Positions 19,409 through 31,081 of a DNA stretch of 64,000 nt are shown piece after piece. The DNA lies in contig VSDK01011610.1 in assembly GCA_009767595.1 (NCBI GenBank), positions 218,624 to 282,623 of the forward strand, read 5' to 3'. Source of the stretch: Symbiodinium kawagutii (Eukaryota; Sar; Dinophyceae; Suessiales; Symbiodiniaceae). The notes under the pieces were generated by a model. It worked only from the letters and a program-made list of their open reading frames with translations. It made no database searches and was not told where the DNA came from. A program made the position numbers and the translations under genes. The number at the start of each line of letters is the position of its first letter. Within the stretch, counting starts at the first letter, position 1.

Positions 19409-22400
19409 GTGATGATGATGGTGATGAAGAGTTTGATTATCATGGGGACGGGGTGAATCATGAGGATGGTTAAATGACGGTGGCTGCAGGGTCTCCACGC
19501 ACACTTGCAATAAACAGAAGCCTGCACACCTCCACGAAGTGCAGCCCCCAAGGCACAAAGAGAACAAGAAAAGACAGAGCCATCATGAATTTGCTGGCCG
19601 AAAGTCATGGTTCATTGATAGTCCCAGCTGTTGCTTCACCATGTGAGTGACCAGCTGTGCAGGTTGATGTTCGTGCCAGGGTTCGCTCACCTATGCCAGA
19701 CTGATGCAGATGCTTGCACCAAGGTGGAAGGAGATGGAGGATCTGGTTTTCAGCTGTTTCAACCGTGAGGCATCTCAGGTCAAAGCCTTTGTAGTTGCTG
19801 GAGGCGGGCTCGGAACCCTGACCAGCCGCGTTCGGTCACGGTGTTCAGTCATTGTCATTGCATGTCATTGCTATTTCTTGGCACCGTGTCATGAAGCGTT
19901 ATGTCCATGTTGTGGTAGCCATGGCAATTAGCTGTTGACTTGTTGCATTCTTGCTGTCGGTCGTTGCTGCTCTTGCTGCGGTACTCCTAGCGACAGTAAG
20001 TCACTTCAAGGGTAGGCCGAGATGCTGTGATTCCTCGTTAGGCCTTCTCTATGGCGAAGGGGAGCAGGTCTTTGCCGACATCTTCAAGGACGCCTGGCGG
20101 GGCGTGCAGTCCCATGCCATTGTCAGCCCTGGGGTCAACAAGGTGCCGACAGTGCCTTGGCGCAGCCAACTCACGTTCCAAAGTGCAAGCGTTCCAAGCT
20201 TGGAGGGGTTGCAGGTTTCAAGATTTTAAGGTTGCAATTTTCGAGTTGCAAGGTTGAACCTGTGTTGGAGGTTCAAGTTTTCCAGCTTTTGGGGTTTAAG
20301 CTGCACAAAATTGATTACATGGTTCCAGGGTTCCATATTTTCAATTTACCGCTCCAGTTTTGATGGCGCAGAAAAATGATGCACCACCCCGGTTGGGAAT
20401 AAGAGTCGATGCAATGACCGGAGATCACATCAACAAAACCGGTTGCTGGTTGATTGTTTTTCTAGTTTGCGTGTATGTTCATGTACATCTCTCCAGATGG
20501 TTGTGCACGTTCAACAGTCGAAGTTTGGGGGAAGCAGAGCTCCCACAGATAGAAGTCTTCAACTTGGCGAGTTGTTGTTGCGCTGTTTTCAGCAACGGTG
20601 AGGTCCATGTTCGTGATATGGCCAGACTTGTGCGGCAAGTCAGCCTCAGTGCAGAAAGCCTCAACCCTTTAGAGACGGCACCGTATTTCCTTGCAGTGGA
20701 CCAACCGCCACTCGGCACGGTTCAGCCAGTTGAAGTAGTGGAGAGGTTGCAAACATTTTCCAGATTTTTCCTTTGTAGGAATAAAATGGTGGGTTGGTTG
20801 ACTATGGTTGGCTAATGTTTTGCGAAGGGGTTGCAACCACCAACCAGACAAGTACAAGCACAAAAGCGAATTTTTGCGCGTTGGGGGCCATTTGCTGAGA
20901 TCATTTCACTGCCCAGGTCTTCCAATCCACCAGTGTCCAATCAGAAGGACTTGGTGCAGGGCATTGTGGATGAGATGGGGGAGCACTATCAGGACAGGGC
21001 GTCGGAAGATTCAGTTGAAGATGCTTCTAGAAGCAAAAGGAACCCATGGGCAACAGGAGCCCTGGAAAAGAGCTGCATCATGTTGATCATCATTTCCAAC
21101 TTCCTTTGATAGACGGCTCCAAGAATCTCCAAGATGAAGAATTTGCCAATTCCGCTCTGCAGATGTATTAGCAATGTTTGTTTTGCAGTGAAAAGGGTTG
21201 GTTGCATGTTGGCTGCTGTTGTTCCTGCTATGAGCACTGTGAGCATGAGCAGGTCCCTCGTGTCACCTATGACGAGGTGGGGAGTGAATGGCAGCGGCGT
21301 TGCGTGGGTGGCTGGGTCTTGGTTTACCATGGTAGCTTTGAAATCGGTTGGTGCTTGGCAAGGTGTGCCAAACAGATCCATGGAGACATGGAATCCCAAG
21401 AGCTGGTGATTTTCGTCAAAATATCGGAGTTTAGGAGCTGAATCTCCTATGCCTGGGTAGATGCTGGATGATGCTGGCAGTAATGCAGCAATGAGATGAC
21501 ACAAGTGTGCCGGTAGATGGGTTGATCACCTGCGGCCCATGAGTTGGATACTGCCACGTGGGATCCCAAAATCATGTCCAGTGGCAAAGTTGCTGGGGCG
21601 CTATCAAGCCCATGGTTGGGGAACAAGCCGAAAGATGGCTTGCTATTTACCCTGGATTCAACAAAGGTAGATATGATGTGGACATTCACCATTTTCGGGT
21701 GGCTTTTGCGACAAGGATGCCGGTTCTCCACATCAACAAGTTACATTTCAGTCAGTGTAAAAAGCCGTTTTTGTTCCCCCTGAAGGGCTGATCCTCAACA
21801 GATAAAAATTCCTCGGTCAGTGACGCAGTGCCTGGCTATCACGCTACCGTTGTAGCAGCACTGGCTGCCAACCTCCCCCGGTGGAGCCCAGGCCATGGCG
21901 GTGACGGAGCTCCAGGAGAGTCGAGAAGCTTTGACCTTGGACCTGCTGATGGAGCCATCGGCCCTCGCCTTGACCGAGGCACACGTGGGGGTCAGACGTC
22001 ACTTAGCCCGAGGGCCTTTTAAGGGGAAGCGGTGCCAGGAGCTACCAGGAGGGTTTGTTCACTTGCTTATGATTTGTTGTGCTCACAAGTTGTGCAACTA
22101 GAGAATTGAGTTCGATTTGGCGCCGGCAATTCATGTCAGTGACTCTGTTGATGGTCCTTGTCAGCCATAATTGTGGTTCCCTGAGAACAAATTGACAGGA
22201 GCATGAAGGACCAATAATATGAACCATGCATAGCGAAGCGATTCGCTAGATGTTGCATTTAGCATGCGCAGCTGCTATGTCGAAGGAGGGGGGCTCAGGG
22301 AGGAGAATGGAGGTCCCACCGCTCTCGATCTCCCCCAGGACTTTTGCGCCAACTGCGACCCTCCGGGCTGGATCTGCAAGTGCCTTGCCATGGTGGGGGA

Positions 22401-25400
22401 ATGCTTGACTTTTGCCTAGCTTGGGCACCCATCCAAAGCGACACACATCGAGCTTTGGGAAACCCATGAAACCAGTACATTGAATACAAATCACAAACTT
22501 TGAGCGGGCGAGAGGGCTCCAAATTTTGTTGAAATATCTTAGAAGATTCCATTCCATGATGATTTCTAACATTGATCCATCAGCGTGGCTTTGGGCCGAA
22601 GAGATTCCAACCCCGACGGTCCAGGAACGGCCTTCTGGCAAACCTTCGCACCATCGCAGATGAGTTCTGCACAGGGCAAAAGCTTCGGTGTATGAGGCGC
22701 CAGTGGAATGAACATTGATGATGGCCAAGGTCCAAAAGCCAAGGTTGGTGCACAAATCACCGAACTGGGGGACACATAAAATGTTTGGACCCCAGCAGAG
22801 GACCTGTAGCAAACAGGATCAACAAGTAAACATGTTGTTTGTTGCACGCATTGCACTTGCCAACTGCAAATGTCGAAACCCCAAACTTGCCAAGAATGAC
22901 ACCATGAAAGTGATGACATGTTGCGACTGTTGATTAATCATGAGTCATGAATCAAGCATTAGCCAACCAATAGCAAGCCACTAACGCACCAGTAACCAAC
23001 CACTAACTAACCACCAACCAACCATCAAGTGACCATTCATGAATGCCATTGGTTGTCTTTTGGGCTCCCACCCGCATCCCTTGTGCCGCGCCAACAGGAT
23101 CATCATCGCAGGGCCGCCTGCGTCCGGGAAGTCCAACTTGGCCAAGGCCGTGGCTGAGCACTTCAAGGTGCCGACCATGACCATCCAGAGGCCATGGTGA
23201 AATAAACCAGCGAACAGTGGAACAACTTCAAGATCACTCGGCAAAAAAAAATGCTAACTACATCATACTATATAACTACTGGGAAAAAAGCTATGACGGT
23301 TGCAGACTAGAATGCTAGGCTAGTTGCATATTGTCATATGTAAGAAATGGTTCAGCATTGTTCGGCAATGGTTGGGTTTGAAACAAAAAACACATAACAG
23401 CAAAGCCCTGAGCCCAGCCTCGGAGAAAGCAACGGAGAAAAGCCGACTAGTCAATAGCTGACAATGATTGACGTCGGCGTTAAATGATTCTCCTGAGCCA
23501 GTGATTCCTACGGTTCCTGGGGTTAATGGTTCGCCATGCTGGATATCCTGGGCGGATATTCGGGATTGCTTACTAGTGGTTCACAACGTTGAGATTAAAT
23601 ACCGTGATCATGTTTTTTGAAATAATGCATAATTGACTTTTTTTGGTGAATCATGGTGCTAACCATGTTAATTATAATTTATATATACAAGCTAGCTCAT
23701 TTGCGCGAATCTCTAATTTTGAAGCAAAGTGGTGCTAAAGATAGACCATTTTCTTTAGGTGAGGGCGGTGGGGTCGGCGTTCTGATTCTTGTCGCATCAT
23801 CCTTCAACCGAGCACTGTCAGAAGGTGCTTGAGCTGTTGAAAGATGTCCATTGCTTCATCCCTGGGCTTCCCACGCTTTCAAGAAATCCAAGAAATTGTA
23901 TTGAACACATGAGATTGAGCCTTTTTGAAAGGATAAAGCATTGCTAAGATTCATCCCATTTGCTTTCCCGGACTTGTGTTTATAAGCCTGAATCAGCCCC
24001 AGTCTCATGCGGATCTCTTTCAGGTGGCTTACTTGTCGTTCCCAGCGCCCGTTCAAAGCAGTGACCTTGAGAAGATGAACTTTGCCTGCAACGCCTTGGT
24101 CAATCATCTCGTAAGACCTTATGACATCAGTTCACTGTGAGGTTATCGAGGGCATTGCCAAAATTCAGTGAGTTTTCATAGGGAAGCCATCCGTAGCTCG
24201 AGGGTGGACAAGGGCGAATTTGTTTGTTCTATTCTTCCAGGCTTGCTGGAAAATGCAACGAAATTTGAGTACTTGTTGATTGGATGTGGCACAAGCTACC
24301 AGTGCTTCAAACGATCGAAGCAAAATCTACAGATGGAAAGTTTTCCATGACTGGTGGTACATGATGGTGCTCTTAACTATCCCCAGATGACCGATTTTCA
24401 TAGGGCATAGGGCAAGGGCCAGAGTGAGATTGATTTGAAAAAATGTTAGATGACGATCGGTGCAAACATGGCATGAAATGCTAAGCTGCACTTGGAATTA
24501 ATTTACTTTATGTTTCTCAACGCTTCCACTGTTCCCATCTAGTTCTTTCCGCTTACAATATGATTTGATGTGCAATGATGTGCATTGTCATTTCAGATTT
24601 GGTTCATGGAATTGATCTTTAGTTGTTCTGTTGTACCTGATTTGATTTCAGTATGATTGTGATCTAATCCAGGCCGACTCCGATTCAAGACTAACCTGCT
24701 TGTTTGCATCCTATATCATCTCATGTCATATATGCAATCCCTCGATGACATCGCTATAATCATCGCATATCATCCCTGAGTATACTTTGCCCTCACCTGG
24801 AGTCCAGCTACTGCTTCTGAAAGCAGGCGCCCAATTCTTGCCTCAGCTTAGGGCTAAAGAGATGACCTCTGGCGTGTGCCGCTACAGAGGTTACGTGCTA
24901 GATGCAGGCCGCATGGGCCATGGTGCGAGGGAGAACGAATCAGTGCGTCATGTGGCATCTGTGCAGAAGTATCTCTCGATGTATCAAGTTGGCTGTAACT
25001 CTTGGTGTCTACTGTGGGAAAGCGAAACTCGAAACTCAGACTTCATGACTTCGTTTGGATCTCATGGGCCGCACCTGCCAACCACACAAAGTACGGATAC
25101 ATCCAGTGCTGAGAAGCCCCTAGACATCCCTAGGCCCTGGCATCATGAATAGATAAATATAGATAATATAGACAGCACCATCCTTAGCCTACCATGAGAT
25201 CAACCCCCTCAGGATCCACTGCACGGCCCCCCCGGCACCAGCATGGCATAGGTGGCATTGGCTTCGCTGAAGTGGAGAAGCTCTTCCGCTTCGATGTGGA
25301 GCTGCCAAAGTCGGAGGAGGAGAGCGCTGAACACTTCGCGTCACCGGCACGCGGCGACTACATTCTTTTTGGCTGAACATAGATAGATGATAATTGGATA

Positions 25401-28400
25401 TAATTGGTGGATGTTGGTGGTTTGATTGACATTTTGTATGTTCACTAGTAATCATTAACCACTAGGTGATGATGGCTTTGTGTGTAGTGCGATGTGTGTT
25501 GATTTGTGATATCTCATCATCCTCACGCATGGAAGCTTCATTGCTGTTCAGAAGGCAGCCGCAACATGCCGCAACAGGTTATTTGCAGGGTTTCGTGATG
25601 ATGCATGTTTGAGAGTCGCTCTTAAAAGCACATAATCAGTTTTGATTTGTGAAAAGACAGGTTTGTTTTAACGGCCCCTATTGGAGAAGTGTACACGTGC
25701 GACAGGCTCTCAATTGGTCAGCAGTTGGTAGTATTGTCGTATTCCACTGCATGCTGTATATATCACGTATGAAACATACAGGCATGCATTGCTTGTCGCT
25801 TGCTATAGTCTGTCAGTGCTAACCCTGTATGGACATGTATCCCAATTCCACTCATGAATGATTTACGATCAGGGAGTAGTGTGTTGGTACAAGTAGCTGG
25901 CGCCCTGATTAACTCCTGTTGGACTGGTTGAAACGGCGAAAGGGTGGCCACGGGTCCCTTCCCACATGCATCAATTTACACTAGCACGACGCCTCTATAG
26001 TGACAGGTACAGTACTTGGTTGATTTGATCGGTCGAACATCGCCAAACCAATGTTTCACGCAGACATGCTGAGAGTTAGGTCAGGTTCCGTTTGGATCAT
26101 CCTGATACTGCAGTATGGATCAGCATGGATCACCATTTGATTCATCAGTTGGTTCATTTCTACGATTTAACGTGTCTTTGCGATGTTGTTTTCTAAATGA
26201 CTTGACTGACACCTATTTCTTTCATGCGTTCGTAGAGTCGTCCGCACTCAGGTTCAAAGACGAGCAGATTTGTTAATCAATTTGCTAGTAACTCAGTTCG
26301 GCGGTGGTCGCTTGCAGTTGGTGTTTGGAAATGTACTGGTTGGTGGTTTGATTGACATTTCGTCCCTTCCCTAGTATTGACAATGGGTTGGTTGGTTGAC
26401 AAGGATATTTTTCATGACGGGGTGGTTCAACCACCAACCGGTATCTCTCGACGACCAGGAGGAACCGGTTGAGGGGGAGGATGTAGCGCCTTCGCCGCCA
26501 AAGATGGAACGAAGGCTTAATGAAGAGACGTGTCCTACCTATGCCCGCCTGCCATGTGCTGGGTTTGGATCAATGGTTGGAGTGCCGTCACGTGGAATAG
26601 CGAAGATCCGTACCAGGATGAACCACACACGAGTTGGAAAAGCACCAGGCAGACTGGTTGCACGTGGCTAGACCAGATCCATGCAAACCCTTTCGTTTGT
26701 TGATCTTGTCGTTGTAGTTATTGCCTTGTCACTGCTAGTGCAGACGTGCACAAATACAGCAGATGTAATTCGTTGCATTTACCAAGGGTGGACATGGTCT
26801 CTGGGTGATTTCATTTCTGCCAATCATCAACTAGCTGAAATATGCTGAAATTAGATTGGATATGATTTTTGTGTCATTTCCATTTCTGCTAAGCCATTTA
26901 GTTAGATAGGACTATTTCTGTTTATTGACGTATCCACTCACTGCGCGTGGTTGTTTGGCGTTGGGAATGTAACTCAGCGGACTCCCACAGTTGGCTGTGC
27001 CAGGTGATTATCACACAAGCACCTGCTGCACTTTGCATCTTGGAATGCGTCGGACTGTCGCCCAAGTCCGAAGTTTCTGCTGCGCAAACTGCAACCTCTT
27101 GCAAAGTGAACTCTTGGACAAGTCCATCCAATGACATGAATATCAGGCACACAAATTCCGTTTAGAATCTTAGAATGAATTCACTTCGAACTAGATATGC
27201 GCAAGCCACGACAGAGAACATGATGGAACCACAGCCCCGAAGCTTCTCCCAAACTGAGGTAAAGGCAAGTGGCTCGATGCTGGGGGTTCATCCTTGGAGG
27301 TTTTCGAGGAATCGATGAAGGCATCCCATGCCATCCTGCTTGGGACAGTGGTGAGAGCGGGGAACCACCAGTACAGGTCGGTCCCATGAGGTTCCTGATT
27401 TTCTGTTGCCCAGTTGGGCCAGGGACGGCTGTGTGTTTTGGTTGAGTGACCTGTGGACAATGACAATCAATGACAATCACATACAATCACTACAGTTACA
27501 GTTTCAAAGCTTGACTGGTTGGTGGTTTCAAACATGTTTCATTTTCCCTATTAGTTATAGCTGTTATTAACAACTGGTCGGTTGACAAGCTTTTTTTTTC
27601 GTAGGGGTGGTTCAACCACCAACCAGCTTGAGTCTTTGGCTATCGAATTGGCATGCTGACCACCAGCACCGCACCAGGCCTACATCGATAGCAATCTCAC
27701 CAGCAACATCCACAGCCTGCAAGACTTCTTCCAGGATGTTGCCAACAAGGGCGTCCTTAACCTGCCAATTGCAGGTAAAGATGAGGAGTCCGTGGCGGTT
27801 TCAAGCATGGCGTCCCTGGTTGTCACATTTATATGATCCTCAGATTAAGGTGAAAATAATGTAAGAACATCATGTAACAATTGGATGCATGCACATGCGT
27901 ATTACTATACTCGTATGCATTTATATTCACCACATGTGTTTCACGTGATTATTGATGTGTGTTCGGGTGTGTTTTTTCCTCATTGATGCTCATACGTACA
28001 TCATGCACCTGCCCTTGCAATCCCTTGCGTAGATATGTTTTTGGAGGCTAAGACAGCGTCCCGACCGCAACAGTCGCGGCGACGGCGATGGATGGAGAAG
28101 AAGAGAGAGACGAACACCGCGACAGTAGACTGAACAGAATGGCACATGTGTTCACATTCATCTTTACTCCGAAGAATTCCGAAGTTACCTGGGCCTTTTC
28201 CAAGTACGGTTCCGCGGTTCAGGTTCAGCATCCTACCCGTTTTCACCTCCTCAACTCTGGGGGGACCCAACTGGTGATGTTCTGGAGGGATGCACGCCGC
28301 TTACGTACTGGTGGCCAGCTAGCACTTATCAGCTTGCAGATAAACAAAAACTGCATACTTTGGACATGGACACCGCTGGCCCCAGAAAGTCAGATGCACC

Positions 28401-31081
28401 GCCCAATCTGATTTGGAGCGACTGCATCGATCGTATCGTCGTGCCGTTGTGCGTCACGTTTTTTCGACCGCTCCACACCTGGTGGGCTCGAGTTCGTTCA
28501 GGAGGATCTCTTTGAGAGCGCTCGAATCTACATCGAGAGTTCGGGTCGACCTTTCAATTACCTTCCCACGGAGGCTGAGGCGAGGGCAGATGCAACGATT
28601 GGAGCATGACACCGTTGTTGGAGAAGCGATTTGTCAAAACCAGCATCAACAAGCATCAGCCAACCACAACCATCAACCATCACCAACCATCACCAACCAT
28701 CAATCACCAACCAGAATCATCAACCATCAATCACCAACATATCCATAACCATCAATCACCACCCCTAATTACTCATCAACCCTCCTCCCCAGGTGTCACA
28801 GCAGATTCGCGAGCGACGCAGCGAGCAGCTGCAGAAGGAGAAAGAGATGCAAGAAGCGGCGGCCACCACTCAGCAGGCCGGGCGACTGCGCCGGCCAACG
28901 GGCCGCTGGCCCCGTGGTGGCAGTTCCAAACGGCTGAGCCGTAGCTCCAGTTGCAGCTGGTGGTTGATCCTTTCGGGCGGTGATGAAAATACCAGCTGAT
29001 GCAGGTCATTGTTGATGAATGATGAGTCATCAAATGTCTCGTTTTGAAGCACTCTTTTTTCTTGGATGTCATGAATGGTTTACAATGGTTTTCATGTGTA
29101 TATTGAATTTAGCTTCAGTGTTCAATGGTTTTTATACTTATCTTGAAATTAGCCTCAGGTTTCAATGGCTCTCAGATTTATCTTGAAGTTGGCTTCAGTG
29201 TTCAGTGGTTCTCAGATTTGTCTTGAAATTAACTTCAGTGTTCAGTGGTGTATATTTATCTTGAATTTGGCTCAAGTTGTGAAATTCTCCACTGTTGTCA
29301 ATGATGACCTTTCAGACCTGCGAACTATTGTTTTGATGTTGCCATCGCAGTTTTGGAGAGCTTGGGACTCAGATTGGCCTACTTGTTTGGTTCATCTGCA
29401 AATTTTCCTTCGGATAGGTTTGCTGGTGTTTCTAGTCTTGGTCCATTTTCAGTGTTTGTGTCCTGGTCACGAACAAACTGATGACTCATTGCTGGTCGTT
29501 GTCTACTTTGCTTACATACTCACAGTTTGCTTCTGATCGTGTTTGAAGATTTTGGATGTATTTCTTTGTATGTATTTGTTTGATGATCTTTGTTTGATGT
29601 TTGTGAATGAAGCTGTTGAGCTTGTCTGATGTTTGTGAATTGATGTGTCACTGAGTTCATTGCAGCGGCACGGCCAGGACCATGAAGCAGAGCAGCTTCA
29701 AGAGCAGCAACGGCACGAGACGCGCCTGCAGATGGTGGCGGAGCATGAGGCCCCCTGTGGGCGATCCTAGGATCTGCAGTGCTGGGGTTCAGCTGGGAAT
29801 GTAGGGGGCTGTTGATCGATTCAAGTACCAAACCACTCAGAAATCGTCATTCTTCACAAGGAAGCTGTGCAATGTTGGTGTTTCACAAGAACTATTTTAC
29901 GGAGCCATCAGCAAGCTACACAGAAAAAAATTGTATATGCACATGAATTCAAGGTTCTATAGCATCTATAGCATTGGTATGCCCATAATATGCATGTCCG
30001 TATGTGTGGAGGAACCTGTATACTTTGCAGCTTTTTGTATTCGTTGCTCATTGTTGTTATGCATTTGTATCTGCATACATGTGCGTGTGCACATTATTTC
30101 AGGCTATGTTGAGATGGTCATGGAGAGAGCGAGATATTTTTTTGGATGGATGGATGGATGGATGGATGGATTAGGTAAGTAGATAGGTAGAAAGATAGAT
30201 AATTACTGCAGATGAATGACAGATGACATTTGCATCTTATTTTTCTAATTGAGAACGAATTGTATACCTTAGTTCATGATGTTCCAAGCGGTTTTGAGCA
30301 ACAACTGCGCCGCTCCCGTCCTACCGAAGGCTCTTCAGCAGAAGCTTGCTCAGCTTCCACTGCGGGAGTATTTGATGAAGTGTGTTGGCTTCCAATTCAG
30401 CGATAGAGGGAAGGTCCTCCATCCGTTCCAATCATGTTCTGTGTGGTCAGTGTTTGGACTCCAAGTCTTGATACTTTTGTTTGATTTGAATTTGTTTCTT
30501 CGCTATGTTTAAGCGCGGTGTGTTTGCATCTTGCTGTGCAATGCTACACGCCCTTGACCAGGGGCTATGCCACACTAGGATCATTTGCTGTGTCAATCTC
30601 TACCAGCATCAACAGGGTGTGTCAAAGGTGTGCCCGCAAGGGTCGTACCTGGAGCGACATGGCTGCTGGCATGTGGTTCTGCCGGTGCCGCAGGTACATG
30701 GTGCCGGACCTCACTGAGGGACTCATAGAAGTTTGCAAGGTGAGAAGCAGTGGGACTTGGGAGCACAGACACATGAAGTCCCCAAGGCTCGGCTGATCAA
30801 AGATACCCTGGATTCGAACAATTTCCAGCGACAAGAGCGGAAAAGACAAATAATTTGGGGATTCCAAACTCCTAAAAAAATCTATAGGAGAATGAATCTC
30901 CAGGAATTGGGTTTGCTAATGTTTACAGGAGCGACTTGGGCAGAATGGCTAGGAGTGGCTAGGTGCTGATCGCGCGCTACCGCAACTGCGGTCGCAGGTG
31001 CTTCCAGACAACCCGGTGGACTACCTGGCGAACTACTTGGAGGAGCACGCCGCTGCTAGACTGAACAGCTGGTCATGGTGA
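15950..31081 (+). CDS. Adenylate kinase 7-like gene with C-terminal Dpy-30 motif
   Basis: Exons by eye: 15950-16031, 16720-16823, 18245-18316, 18530-18592, 18860-18910, 19108-19157, 19724-19803, 20042-20151, 20603-20745, 20917-20998, 21892-21978, 22339-22379, 22625-22687, 23098-23190, 24059-24110, 24847-24907, 25252-25322, 26459-26542, 27004-27048, 27265-27376, 27678-27782, 28502-28585, 28793-28876, 29666-29749, 30330-30379, 30694-30739, 30998-31081 (TGA). Together about 700 codons, against roughly 720 for animal AK7, and colinear with it: NAD(P)-binding-like start (IFIHNVDSYVGKALVKELRK), P-loop GPPASGK, CRYRGYVLD, coiled coil, Dpy-30. AK7 interconverts adenine nucleotides and is associated with motile cilia in animals, so a flagellar role is inferred. 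The first exon is missing; the junctions after exons 1, 19 and 20 are uncertain. Most other joins keep frame, with GT or GC donors. Confidence 0.85.
16074..16252. mobile_element. GGGTCAAAA-family MITE in kinase-gene intron 1
   Basis: Left end GCTATGAGTCACAATTAAG and right end GAACTGACCCACTG match the ends of the copy at 36784-36889. The inside shares AATAATAGGGAAAAC and GGTTAATGATAGGGAACCAG. A small palindromic insert (CCAAGG...CCTTGG) is present near 16170. Confidence 0.5.
19284..19436 (+). repeat. GAT trinucleotide microsatellite in an intron
   Basis: About 45 GAT/GAC-type triplets inside the intron between 19157 and 19724. The Asp-rich and His-rich ORFs it creates on either strand are by-products. 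Confidence 0.9.
20746..20852 (+). mobile_element. MITE-like element at the 5' part of an intron
   Basis: The right end is TTGCAACCACCAACCAG, the inverse of the CTGGTTGGTGGTT ends seen elsewhere. The core holds GGGTTGGTTGACTATGG and CTAATGTTTT. The left inverted end survives only as GGTTGCAA and begins exactly at the GT donor after 20745. The CCAACCAG end is a possible acceptor that is also in frame with the downstream exon, though homology favours the acceptor at 20916. Confidence 0.6.
23098..23190 (+). other. P-loop exon of the kinase domain
   Basis: Acceptor GCCAACAG, then G. Encodes IIIAGPPASGKSNLAKAVAE and HFKVPTMTI. GPPASGK is the Walker A loop of adenylate kinases, here with Ala as in AK7 (GPPAVGK) rather than the GPPGSGK of AK1/AK2. 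It follows directly on GLLANLRTIADEF...KLR (22625-22687), as in AK7. The donor is probably GC. Confidence 0.85.
24847..24907 (+). other. Kinase-domain exon with CRYRGYVLD
   Basis: Encodes LRAKEMTSGVCRYRGYVLDA. The C-R-x-x-G-Y-x-L-D pattern is the AMP-binding and core-strand segment of the kinase domain (CRNQGYILDGFPKT in AK7). The usual GFPKT that follows is altered: the next exon continues GGIGFAEVEKLF, so the canonical Pro-Lys/Arg-Thr is lacking. Catalytic competence is therefore uncertain. Confidence 0.75.
26336..26441 (+). mobile_element. MITE inside a kinase-gene intron
   Basis: Ends ACTGGTTGGTGGTTTGA and TTCAACCACCAACCGGT; internal GGGTTGGTTGGTTGAC and TTTTTCATGACGGGG. It stops 17 bp before the exon at 26459. 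Confidence 0.65.
27515..27626 (+). mobile_element. Intact 112-bp MITE inside a kinase-gene intron
   Basis: Inverted ends CTGGTTGGTGGTTTCAA and TTCAACCACCAACCAG, flanked on both sides by CTTGA, a 5-bp target duplication. The best-preserved copy in the window, 51 bp before the exon at 27678. Confidence 0.75.
28655..28790 (+). repeat. ACCATCAA-type short repeat in an intron
   Basis: Many variants of CACCAACCATCAA fill the intron between 28585 and 28793. Confidence 0.75.
28793..29749 (+). other. Coiled-coil exons of the AK7-like protein
   Basis: Exons 28793-28876 and 29666-29749 are each exactly 84 nt, phase 0, flanked by AG acceptors and GC donors. They encode charged helical text: VSQQIRERRSEQLQKEKEMQ and RHGQDHEAEQLQEQQRHETR. 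84 nt is 28 residues or four heptads. The preceding exon (28502-28585), with GRPFNYLPTEAEA, is also 84 nt. Confidence 0.7.
29085..29280 (+). repeat. Tandem repeat of about 45 bp in an intron
   Basis: Four to five degenerate units like TTCAGTGTTCAATGGTT...ATCTTGAAATT lie between the two coiled-coil exons. Confidence 0.65.
30330..31081 (+). other. Dpy-30 motif encoded by the last three exons
   Basis: Exons 30330-30379, 30694-30739 and 30998-31081 join in frame to give LPLREYLMK, then YMVPDLTEGLIEVCK, then VLPDNPVDYLANYLEEHAA. This is the two-helix Dpy-30 dimerisation motif (YL...V.P.L..GL..., P.DPVDFLA.YL) found at the AK7 C-terminus, where it anchors proteins to A-kinase-anchor-like partners in cilia. 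Donors are GT, acceptors CAG or AAG followed by G. The protein ends ARLNSWSW. Confidence 0.88.

Larger units (their letters stand above)
15950..20998 (+). other. N-terminal NAD(P)-binding-like region of the AK7-like protein
   Basis: Ten exons encode a divergent Rossmann-like region seen in AK7: IFIHNVDSYVGK; FGTCKVPGEAP; VISLFDCTLEDLHFAINALK; EVVFMVISS joined to VMVWQGTQPE; DTDYLRRSPKVGSKFEQ; WKEMEDLVF...AFVVAG joined to GLLYGEGEQVFADIFKDAW; VHVRDMARLV...PYFLAVDQPP. The order matches the animal protein, including the two segments equivalent to its YG and HV.DLA motifs. A classical GxGxxG is not present, so cofactor binding is unproven. Confidence 0.7.

Noticed and set aside
19081-19567. Poly-Asp and poly-His ORFs
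   Set aside because: Products of the GAT microsatellite inside an intron of the kinase gene; only 19108-19157 is a real exon there.
29262-29276. TTTGGCTCAAG as a spliced-leader relic
   Set aside because: It is one variant of the local ~45-bp tandem repeat (TTGGCTTCAG in neighbouring units).
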